From Siphonodentalium dalli (Eukaryota > Mollusca > Scaphopoda > Gadilida > Siphonodentaliidae): DNA of 64,000 nt. Position 1 is the stretch's first letter. Every line of letters begins with the position of its first letter. Of this stretch, positions 12,301 through 24,300 are shown piece by piece. A program made the position numbers and the translations under genes. Under the pieces are notes generated by a model. It searched no databases and was not told where the DNA came from. It saw nothing but the letters and a program-made list of their open reading frames with translations. The stretch covers positions 52,634,443 to 52,698,442 of the forward strand of contig CP136068.1 in the NCBI GenBank assembly GCA_032622095.1, read 5' to 3'.

Positions 12301-15300
12301 ACCTAATCTATATAAATCCAAAACCTAATCTCAAAAATAAAAAAAAAACTAACAAAATACAAAGCTGCATATCAATGGATATCTCTGGACATTTTCAAGT
12401 TATATTCCGAATTGTAGTTTGTCCTTCTAGATCTGTTTATTTTAACTATAACATTCAGTCCAAATTCAAAATTACTCAAAAGAATTTTGCAAAATATTGG
12501 CCGATCTTACATGATACAGAAAGGATAGGTGAATTTCAGCTTCATCATAGCTAATTTATAAGTGTTCTGCTCTTTGTAGCAGATAGTACGATCTGATGAA
12601 TCAATTAGAATCTAGATACAAACTTACCCATGCCACTACCTGGTATATCAAACAGCATAGATAAATTGAACTTACCCATGACACTACCTGGTATATCAAA
12701 CAGCATAGATAAATTGAACTTACCCATGCCACTACCTGGTATATCAAACAGCATAGATAAATTGAACTTACCCATGCCACTACCTAGTATATCAAACAGC
12801 ATAGATAAATTGAACTTACCCATGACACTACCTAGTATATCAAACAGCATAGATAAATTGAACTTACCCATGCCACTACCTGGTATATCAAACAGCATAG
12901 ATAAATTGAACTTACCCATGCCACTACCTGGTATATCAAACAGCATAGATAAATTGAACTTACCCATGCCACTACCTGGTATATCAAACAGCATAGATAA
13001 ATTGAACTTACCCATGCCACTACCTGGTATATCAAACAGCATAGATAAATTGAACTTACCCATGCCACTACATAGTATATCAAACAGCATAGATAAATTG
13101 AACTTACCCATGCCACTACCTGGTATATCAAACAGCATAGATAAATTGAACTTACCCATGCCACTACCTGGTATATCAAACAGCATAGATAAATTGAACT
13201 TACCCATGACACTACCTAGTATATCAAACAGCATAGATAAATTGAACTTACCCATGCCACTACCTGGTATATCAAACAGCATAGATAAATTGAACTTACC
13301 CATGACACTACCTAGTATATCAAACAGCATAGATAAATTGAACTTACCCATGCCACTACCTGGTATATCAAACAGCATAGATAAATTGAACTTACCCATG
13401 CCACTACCTGGTATATCAAACAGCATAGATAAATTGAACTTACCCATGCCACTACCTGGTATATCAAACAGCATAGATAAATTGAACTTACCCATGCCAC
13501 TACCTGGTATATCAAACAGCATAGATAAATTGAACTTACCCATGCCACTACCTGGTTTATCAAACAGCATAGATAAATTGAACTTACCCATGCCACTACC
13601 TAGTATATCAAACAGCATAGATAAATTGAACTTACCCATGACACTACCTGGTATATCAAACAGCATAGATAAATTGAACTTACCCATGCCACTACCTGGT
13701 ATATCAAACAGCATAGATAAATTGAACTTACCCATGCCACTACCTGGTATATCAAACAGCATAGATAAATTGAACTTACACATGACACTACCTAGTATAT
13801 CAAACAGCATAGATAAATTGAACTTACCCATGCCACTACCTGGTATATCAAACAGCATAGATAAATTGAACTTACCCATGCCACTACCTGGTATATCAAA
13901 CAGCATAGATAAATTGAACTTACCCATGCCACTACCTAGTATATCAAACAGCATAGATAAATTGAACTTACCCATGCCACTACCTGGTATATCAAACAGC
14001 ATAGATAAATTGAACTTACCCATGACACTACCTGGTATATCAAACAGCATAGATAAATTGAACTTACCCATGACACTACCTGGTATATCAAACAGCATAG
14101 ATAAATTGAACTTACCCATGACACTACCTGGTATATCAAACAGCATAGATAAATTGAACTTACCCATGACACTACCTAGTATATCAAACAGCATAGATAA
14201 ATTGAACTTACCCATGCCACTACCTAGTATATCAAACAGCATAGATAAATTGAACTTACCCATGCCACTACCTGGTATATCAAACAGCATAGATAAATTG
14301 AACTTACCCATGACACCGCCTACATCAAACAGGGTAGATAAATCTGCAGACATCTCAGCATTGTAACTGGCTGTGAAAAGAAAGTATTCTGGATAAAAAC
14401 CTCATTTATTAGTAGTTTGGGGACGAGATCCAGTAGAATTTGAACCCTCTCATACAACCTAATTTGGTATTGTTGTAAGAAGCCGCTGAAGAGCGTTTGT
14501 ATAAGTTTGTAAGTATATTACTATATACCCATAAACAGTAGGTTTTTGTCTAAGTACTGTATATGGGGTGCGTGCCCCCACAGCAAGAAGTAAAACCCCA
14601 CCCCCATTCCGGAAGTGGACCGGCATTGAGATCTATTTCTTCTATTAATGTACTACCCTGTAGTCTGAGTAGAATTTTAGCTGCTATGATTTTGAGCCAA
14701 ACTTGCAGTGGGGGTATGTAATATCTCCTAAGGGATAACTACTCATCAATGAGTGTTAAGTGTAGAACTTATTATCTGAACATCTCTTAAGGGATAAATA
14801 CTCATCAATGAGTGTTGAGCATAGAACTTATTATCTGAATATCGACTAAGGGATAACTACTCATCAATAAGTTTTAAGTACATAACTTATTATCTGAACA
14901 TCAACCAAAGGATAACTACTCATCAATGAGTATTTAGTATAGAAATATTATTTTTAAAAGTATAATACATCTTTCCTTAAAGAAAGCCTGAACACTGAAC
15001 CATATGGATATATGTCCTGCTTTTGTAAACCATAGAAGGAAATGGGTTAACTTTTTGGTCGCCTACGAACGCTTATCTGCTTGCCCGGATCAGTCACGCA
15101 TGTGCAGTCCCAATATAACTCACTGTACAGATTGAATTCCTCAGTTTATTTTCAACTCAATCAGGAGATTGGCGAGTTGCGGGGTTGGGAATGGCACCTC
15201 CATGGGAGGGCCCTATGATAGTTCAGTGTTCAGGCTTTCTTTAAGGAAAAATGTATTATACTTTTTTAAATAATATTTTTCCGCCAAAGGAAGCCTTCAC

Positions 15301-18300
15301 ACTGAACCATATGGATTAGAATGCAAGCCCAGGAGGAGGCACGAGCAATAAAGTTAATAGCCAAATTTTGAGTAAAGGTACTCTTCTAAAACAGATTGTA
15401 CCATATATGAACTCTTTAATGAATCTGTTAGGATTATTTACGTGAAATAACATTTTCAATAGAAAATACATATTCCCTAATAAGATACTTACACACTGAA
15501 CTACATGTTATATTCATTTTTATTCACAAAGAGAGGATCTATGAAATCCGTTTAAAATTTATTATTTTGGTACGAAATAGCTTAAGTACCTTTTTTGAAT
15601 CATTATTATGACGTAGCAGGTCACAGGTCACGTGTCCACTAGCTGTAATATAAGCGAGAGGACACACAGGTAACGTTCTCTTTTCATCCTCTTACAAGAT
15701 TCGAGGGGTGTGACCGAGCAGCGGGGAGGGGAAATCCCAATTTGGGAGGGCCATGTGAGTTCAGTGTGTAAGTATCTTATTAGGGAATATGTATTTTCTA
15801 TTGAAAATGTTATATTCCCGTCAAAGATACGTTACACACTGAACTACATGTTAGAATCAACTCATAGGAGGAGGCTGCGAGGAATGAGATACTATTGTAT
15901 TTTGGTTAAGAGCAATTCTTTTGAACCTGCTGAGTAGCAACAAATGAATCCAAAAGGTACCGATTCGCAGATTTGATTTATGATACACGGTAAAGTGGAG
16001 AAAGTAGATTAATGAGCCCAATGGCTGAATCTTAGCCCCCCCCCCCTTTTTTTATTCCTGAGTCAGGTAAACCAGTAATTTTGAAAACTCATTAGGTAGA
16101 AATCGCCCAAAGGTCATATGCATGTACATGCAGGTGCCGTTTCCTCCATGGAGCAAGCTGGTCATATGCAGAAAGCATAGACCACCCTGATCCATGCTTG
16201 TGACTGAACGAACCAAGATATCCCGACGTTTCGACACCAGAGGAAGGAAATCTATTGCTACCTGAATAGACAATCTGGATATAAAATGAGGAAGAGGTGA
16301 ATGTAAATACGATTGGAAACAGACCAAACCTCATTTCAGGCGAAGAAACCCAGATTTCAATGGCTGCATAACCATGATTGTGAGTTTTGCGACATACTGT
16401 CAGTAAAGGTGCAAACCCAATTTTGTTAACAACCGGTCAAGGCTCAAAATAATTATTTTGTAACTGACTGTCAAAATGACAGTAGTTAAATGTCCAATCG
16501 ACATATTAGTAGTCAATGAGGCTTCACAGTCCAATTGCTACCCAGGAAAACCCATGTTATTGTTTTCAAAAGTGCCAAAACTTTACTTCGAGTAAGAAAT
16601 ACACCGGAGATAAACCATCTCCATCGGACAATGACAGGACCAGCATTTACTATGAGCCGTGAAACTGGTTGGAAAAAAACCCCTAGCGTGATAGGATTTT
16701 GAAATTCCTAAAATGTTTTCTGGTATCGAAACAATCGAGAAGAAAATAAGTCCGGAGAGTCCCGAGTTGTAAACTGCCTCCACAGCCTGTCGATTCAATC
16801 GAGTGTATTCAGTTACCTTGATGGAAAGGGACACTTGGAGGCCTGAATGTAATATATTAGAAAATGTTTGGAAGGAGGAAGCCCATCGAGATGGAACAAC
16901 TTCAAACGGTCGGAAAGGATGAACAGGCTGTGGAGGATGAAGGACTAAAAACAACCAGAATGTTGATAACAAGAAGAAAGTGTCTTCTTGTTATTCACTG
17001 ATTGTTCTTAACAGACGAAGGGCCCGGGTCCATGAGCTGTTCGTGTTTCCAGCCCACCGTAGCCACTAAGGTGAAGGCATAATCTCTTTCGACAGTTGGA
17101 CGAGAGATGTCATGGTACGGAAGACCAGTCACATGTGCGTATGGTCTGACGGCTGTCTGTCTATCATACAGCGAGGACCCTAGTTCCTCCCCGTGGGCAG
17201 AGACTCATCTGTCGCCAACGGTGATTGCCTCATGTGCGCCATTAGACGGAGTGCCCGCCTGTTTGAGTTATTCAAGACAGCGTGTCAAAAAGGAGCACTG
17301 AGTACAGCAATGCCCTAAATGACCCACAACCCCCCGGCGGCGAAGGACTCAATCATTCAGGGCATCACAGTATGTCGTTGACATGACGCAGGGCTCAAAA
17401 TTCTGAAATGCACCTGTTCCCATGGAACAGGATATTTATTTCTTACCAACCACCTCAGAAGATTGCATGATTTCAATTGTCTATATCTGAATTCGATAAG
17501 CTAACCCAACTATAAAAGCCACTATATCGTCGGAGAATAGATCTAAGCCTGGTACTACAGGTGAACAATCATTGGGAATTTCTAAGGCTGGAGCAGGCCT
17601 TAAGATTCGACAAGAATCACAGAATCGATTCTCGTAATGATTCTCACAAAACATTTCAATTGTCAGTGCTTTATGACTGACTTGATTCAGCATTTGATTC
17701 TCCCAAAATTAAAGATATTTTGCTGTAAAAGTGATAGACGATTAGAGTTTTGAATTGTTCCAGCGTCTCTGTGATCACAATAGATGCTGAAAGTTTATTC
17801 TACATTTCTGCCACGAGATTGGTGAAGAAATACTGCCCGACATCCGTCGATGAATGGTGTTTTTGTAAACAATTTCCTCGGGTCTGAGGTAATAAACTGG
17901 GTTGAAAGAATGAATGCTCTACGCAATTAGAAATGTGATTCGCAGTTTGGTTTACATTCAGAAGAATCGATTGGTTACTCATAAACAAAGTAGATGCCAA
18001 TCAGGGACAAGTGAAAGGTAATAAGTTTGAGCCCTGGTAACTCCATGGTTTAAACAACAAATTGAGCATCTGTTAAAAGTCTCTGCCCAGGCCGATGACT
18101 GCGCTATGTTAACTGTTACGTACAGCACCCGAGAAAACCTGGTATGAGACGGCGTGCTGTCTGATGGCCCAACGCTCGGTTCCCCCGCGAACCCCCCAGG
18201 ACACATATCGGAGGAGAGAAACTGCGTCTGATTTTCCTCGATGCCCTGCAATTGTCTCTATTTCTTTTTCCCATAAAGACACAAGAAATACATGTATCAG

Positions 18301-21300
18301 CAAGCGTTTTCCGAAATCCCAAGTGAGAAACGTAATGCACGTCAGATGGCAATCAGCCCTGCTAATTAGAATTGTAACTAAATGTCAGATCATCATACCC
18401 AACCAATGGTTTTTTTTTCTTTTTTTTCTGTATAGTAAAAAACTGAATAAACAGGACTGAGTAAAGCCTGGAAAGAGGCATCGAGGTATGATTAATGTAC
18501 AGACTGTTTCCCCCTAACCCGGAGCCAGCTTAAAATCGGACGAGAAGCAGAATCATGCTGTGCAGCCATTAGGGCAGCAGCGACACACTCGGTCATTACA
18601 CGATACAAATCCAGATAACCGACCAATGAAACGATACAGATAACGATACACTCCACTAGTGTTTCTAAATGAACACTATCTGCATTGAACTACATGGTTA
18701 TGGGGCAGATCAGTCGAACAGTTTACATAGAATAAACCGAAACGTTGGTTTACACTAGCCCATAGATATGCAGATATTACTTGATTCGTGTATCGCTATA
18801 CAAGTATCACTCCAATGAAATTTACGATGAATCGCTACAGCCCCAGCCGCTACACTTGCGATAATTTGCCTTCCGCCTAATATCAAGCATCTTAAGGCCA
18901 TGCAGAGTCCCGGGAAGTGGTCTTATCAGCAATTCCACCCGAGGGTGGACTCCAGGGAGCAAATTACTTTGGAAATTTTGATTATCAAATAGCCTCTCAT
19001 TGACATGATTAGAGAGCAACAGTCCTTCCCAGGAGACGGGAGTGATTGCTCGCGCACCCGTACACACTCGTAATTTTCAAATCACAAGTGCTAAATTTCG
19101 CACCCGACCCTCATCTCATTAAATACTAATGGAGACTATAATTGTTGGGTCAACAGTGAACTATTTGTCAGTATTTGAAGGTTTATTTAGATCCTTTACC
19201 AGCTCAGTTCAACTACGGCATATTAAAGTGTAACTAGACATAGGCCTATTCCACAACGCCTTTTTGTTTGAGAAAAAGTATGGGTGCAATATTACACCCG
19301 TCGTCTGAATTACGGGAGCAAATAAATGCTCTCGCTGCGTTTTCCTCGTGGGAAGGACTGGAGCATTGTTCTCAATCTCAAATCACAGCAAATTCATACA
19401 AAATTGCATGGCTATTATCCAAATTTGGATGGCAAATTGTGATGCGATACCAGTTAATTTGCTCCCTGGGGGGCGGACAGATCTTGGTACATCGCACATG
19501 CTAGTGAAAGGGATGTGGGAGGACGAAAATCTGAGGTAGGATCCAGCAGGAGCGGTCAAGCATGGTTGGATCCGTGAACACAGGAACCTACCCTCGGAAC
19601 AGTATGGCGCCTTTTGCCTAGTGACATTGGTGAAGTATGCGGCTGGGGGCACCTCAAAGTCAGCATGGAACGAGGATAATTGGATTAGCCTGAGCCTGCT
19701 GGACAATGGGGTTACTGAAGCCGAGGCCACACGAGGAAGAAAATTAGCCTGTTTTTGACCATTGATAAGGATCAGGAAAGGGACCTCAAAATTTACCATG
19801 AAATTAGGTGACTAATCAGTCACGTTGTGACTTGTGTCAGAGCGATCTTATCATTGGACACCAAGTTATTTTGTTGGCAAACAACCTCAGTGTGTATAGT
19901 AAACTAATTCATAGTAAACTATGAACCAAGCAAAACCACACAAAGTGAGTTAATTCATAGATAAACGAAAATGAACCCAAACCTGATCCCTAATTTTGCA
20001 GGGAGCAAATCACTTTTAGAATTTGGATTAGCAAATAAGTTAATGAGATATCATTGTGCTAAACTCATAGCAAAGTCATGACAAATTACATAGCTATAAT
20101 CCATACAAATGTGGGTAGCAAATTGCGATGCTATGCCAGTTAATTTGCTCCCTACGCATTCGCTACATTTGTCAACATGAAACATATTTGTGAGTGACAA
20201 TTTCAACGTAAACAAAACCAATGTTGACTGTTGTCACGTTACAATTTCAACGTAAACAAAGCTACAAATCCAATGTTGTCTCACTGATCGAAGGTTCGAA
20301 ATAATACTTACATTCTAAAACCAAATGAACAGAGATAACATATCAAGTGGACTGTGTAAACATTGTTCCAGAAGAGAGTTCTACATGCGAACCGGAAAAG
20401 ACGAATTCAATTCGGAAATATAAACCACGTGCGCCGTTACCGGAAGTTGGGAAATTTCCCACAATTCTCAACAGAACAAAGATATTTTTCAATTTTATGT
20501 ACGTAAGACAAATAAATTCAAGTATGAAATTGTCACTCTGATATTAATTTAACAAGTATTGTGTCGTTTCTCAAATTGAAACGAAGTCACAACAAGTTAA
20601 AAATATGGAACGGATTAGGTTAAACTAAAAAATGAACCCGACAGTAATGTGGTTCATTTCCTCATAGCGTTTTACTTCCCTCGATCTTGTCGCACAAAGA
20701 TGAAAAGAGAACGTTACCTGTGTGTCCTCTCGCTTATATTACAGCTAGTGGACACGTGACCTGCTACGTCATAATAATGATTCAAAAAAGGTACTTAAGC
20801 TATTTCGTACCAAAATAATAAATTTTAAACGGATCTCATAGATCCTCTCTTTGTGAATAAAAATGAATATAACATGTAGTTCAGTGTGTAACGTATCTTT
20901 GACGGGAATATAACCCATATAGTTAGAGTGCTATATTGCTCAAATGTGTACCGTCTCCCTTGTTTTGAAAGAAACATCCCATGAGGTGCCATCCAATTTA
21001 TAGTTGCGAGAGAACCGAGCAAGTATAACGGAAGAAGAAACACCTCGTTCTTCTCTGTGTCGTCTTCTTCATTCTTCATCTGTCGGTTCTAAGGTCCCAC
21101 CTGTCAAGTCCCATGATGCAGGATCTTGAAGGAAGGAGACTAACTCACTCTCCGCCTTAGCGACAGAACGACCTGCACAGGAGGAGGCCCACCCCGAAGA
21201 TGGCGAGAAAACCAACATTATCTAACTGCTGTTCGCCAAAGCAAAAAGGCAGATAACCTGATGCCCAATTTGTGGCACAGGGACCGATTTTAGAACCCAT

Positions 21301-24300
21301 TAGGCCAAACGGGTTGTACAATGATAATGGAGTCAAGCCATCGGAACAGAGGGGCTGCCAATGCCCGTCGGCCGGTGATGATTCATGCGCACATGCCTCT
21401 GAGGTACCGATGTATCACAAGATATCATTGCAGAAACCCTGTGATACAAATGCTTCATGTATATAAATATATAAAATTATATAATATATATATCAGGGTG
21501 ATATATAAGTCAGCATGAGACCATGTCAGAAGGCCCTACCAAAGCTGCGTCCATCAATCCAATGGCGGAGCCAGAGCACAGATCCCTAGCATGATCCAAT
21601 GTATCACTAAATATAGATATTTATAGCCCCTCAGAGAACATGACTAACAGCCATAAGCACCGGGAGCTCATGTCCGAACACTGCAGGTGACCAGAGCAGC
21701 CACCGGGAAAGCAAACCGCTACTCTCAGCCTAAATCCCCACACTATTAGTAGGCCCTCACGACCATTAGACACCTGAGAGAAGTCCACATTCCCAGTGGA
21801 ATACCCACCGCGATCTGATTTTAAGAAATGAAGGTGCGCAGACCGTGTCGATATAATATACTTAGTGAACCAATCGTGGCGGAATATTCAAATACATGGA
21901 GTTGTCTCTTTGACAACTGAAATCAGGTCAAATGATGTACAATGTAATCAGATGAGAAACACTGGTAAATTGTCACGGTCACCATACGGGATATTCAGTT
22001 CTGGGCCTCTGCCCAGAACATCATGTCACTTTTTCCCCCAAACATGCATCAGAATGACCTAGGTGTGTGATAGGTAGGTTAGTGTGAAGCATGCAGCAAA
22101 CTAGGGGAAGACCCGCTCTAAAAATGGCTCCCCTATGAAGGAAACAAATGAAATTATCATCCTCCTAGTAAAGGACACCCATCCCTTTATAATGTTACTT
22201 ATTGAAGGAGCTCCCCCTACCTAAGTGGTCCTGTTTAAGGCATGTTGAAGGAAAATAGGACAAAACTAGCATAGACCGAAGCTAGCAGAGTTGGCAGCAT
22301 GGTTTCAGGCCCTTATGATCGGGAGTCTGGTGCCATGGGGTTGGGATCCACTCATACGGGGTGGTCCCCTGCCCGCAAGGAAAGGTCTGTAATGCTAGTC
22401 AATGAGCTTCCTCGAAAGCTGAGCTGGACAGCGCAAACATCTTTGCCTGTTTTTATTTTTATTTTCTATGTGCCAGATAATAAAATTGATATTGGTAATA
22501 GAAGTATGAAGAGCCATGAGATGGACTCTTTCGGAAAAGCTATTGGCAGTGGCTTCGTGGCACGTGGCAATATAAATGCTTTCCATGTAAATGTGCTTCA
22601 TTCATGTGTGAAGTCTATTCACCATTGCGTCAGACGCGAGTCATTGTACCTTACCTATAAAACAGGCCTCAGCCTAGGGGTCCAGAACAGGGAGACTTGA
22701 AGTCTCCCTCCAGGAAATTTAGGGAGACTTCAGGAAATTTAGGGAGACTTCAGGGTGGGGATCCGGCAGAGACTACCAAAAATTGACAATTTTCAAATAT
22801 CGCTTTATTTTATAACATCTGACAATAAAAAATTTAAAAAGATAAAATAACAAATAAAACTGAAAAAATTTGACTTTATCTGAAATTAGTTGAATTAATT
22901 GTTATTATACATTTAAAATTTTTGGAAATGTTTTGTGCAGCTATCATTTAAGCAAGACAATTATCAAGTTACAGTAATAGTTACTTTTTTAACTAAATGA
23001 AAGTAGTATTATTTCCTAGACTGCAGCTTGGAAGATACGTTTGTACAGTCTGACTCTGATTCTGAATCATGATGCATGTAACTTTTTAAGTTTATTTTGG
23101 TCACGGCTGTAATGTGGGTGTCCGCTAAAATAAACAATAAGGACTAACTAACAAAGGAGTTGCAAAAGCTTTTATTAATTAATGGCCTCCCTTAATTAAT
23201 GCCAACATCACTGGTATAATCCGATTAAAGCAATAAACTTGACATTATTTTATTTACGGAAGTCGGTCTCTTCAAAAAGTCCGACGCGGTCTCTTCAAAA
23301 AGTCCGACGCGTTACCGAAACGAACTTCCGAAGCGCCTGGTACATACTCTGATAATGTCGTAATTGTTTTATATCTGAAAAGCGGGACGGCGGTCTTTTA
23401 AGTTAATTAAAACATTTATTTGTGACACTCACGATGGTCAGTAACAACACAGATGGGAACATCTCATCGTGTTTTCAGCGTGTCAAAACATTCGTGATTA
23501 ACATTCATTACCGCAAAGGGAACAAAGGCGACGGAATAACAACACAAAACAATAGGTCATATTTTATTTTTTTATTTTAAACACTTGGGTCTTTGGCTCT
23601 GCATCGTCTGTTTCTTTTTGGGATGGCCGCCACAATTCATCTATATACGGACATGTCCGGGAAAAAATCTCGAAAAAAAATAAAGAAAAAAATAAAAAAA
23701 ATTCCCCCTAAAATTGAAGGCGACTTCGATTTCGCCTTAGAGCGACGATAGGGCGAAGTCAGCGACAGTAAGGCAACAATCTCGCCCGTGTCGCCTTGTG
23801 AGCTGAGGCCTGCTATAAAATGTATATCACAGGTAAGATAGATTGTGTTCTCGTTGCATTTGAAGACGGTGGTACGAGTGCGCAGGGTGAGCCAGGCGAG
23901 CTTGAGAGTACATAGTTCAGTAGGAAGAAGCCTATAGATGAGATAAACCTTGGATAGAAAATCACGATCCGCAGCTTCTACCTTACCGATGCCAGACTGT
24001 GACGACTGAAAAGACCCCCAGCCTGACGTATTGTGCGCAGACGTGTCATCATCGAAAGCCTCAAGCGCCCTGGGGTGTAAGGATAGCATGTCGCTCTCTG
24101 CCCTAGTGTCGAAATGACCTGCAGTGTCCATAATGGACAACAAAACACGAGAGGGAGGCCCATTCCGGAGATGGCTCAATCGAGGTATAAATACCTCCCC
24201 CATGGGCATTTAAGCTACGGCCAACTGCTAGAGCAAAAGGCTGATAAACTGAGTTCCAATTCGGAGTCCAGTGTCGAAATGAAGAATTCCATGGCCAAAA

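Noticed and set aside
12620-14307. CRISPR array
   Set aside because: Units are contiguous, without variable spacers, and lie in an animal gene. The same applies to the 25-, 28- and 31-bp arrays.
12605-14353. 582-codon minus-strand frame as an independent gene
   Set aside because: It is read-through from exon i into its own duplicated donor region. Family comparison shows that the protein should continue with GGIFAG from the next exon.
12630-14366. 578-codon plus-strand open frame (MPLPGISNSIDKLNLP repeats)
   Set aside because: It is the antisense of the 48-bp array. The unit lacks stops in this frame and is a multiple of three, so length carries no evidence. The source exon is on the minus strand.
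16052-19799. Several 60-138-codon frames on both strands
   Set aside because: They overlap each other on opposite strands, show no known motif, and do not fit the phase or family sequence of the transporter.
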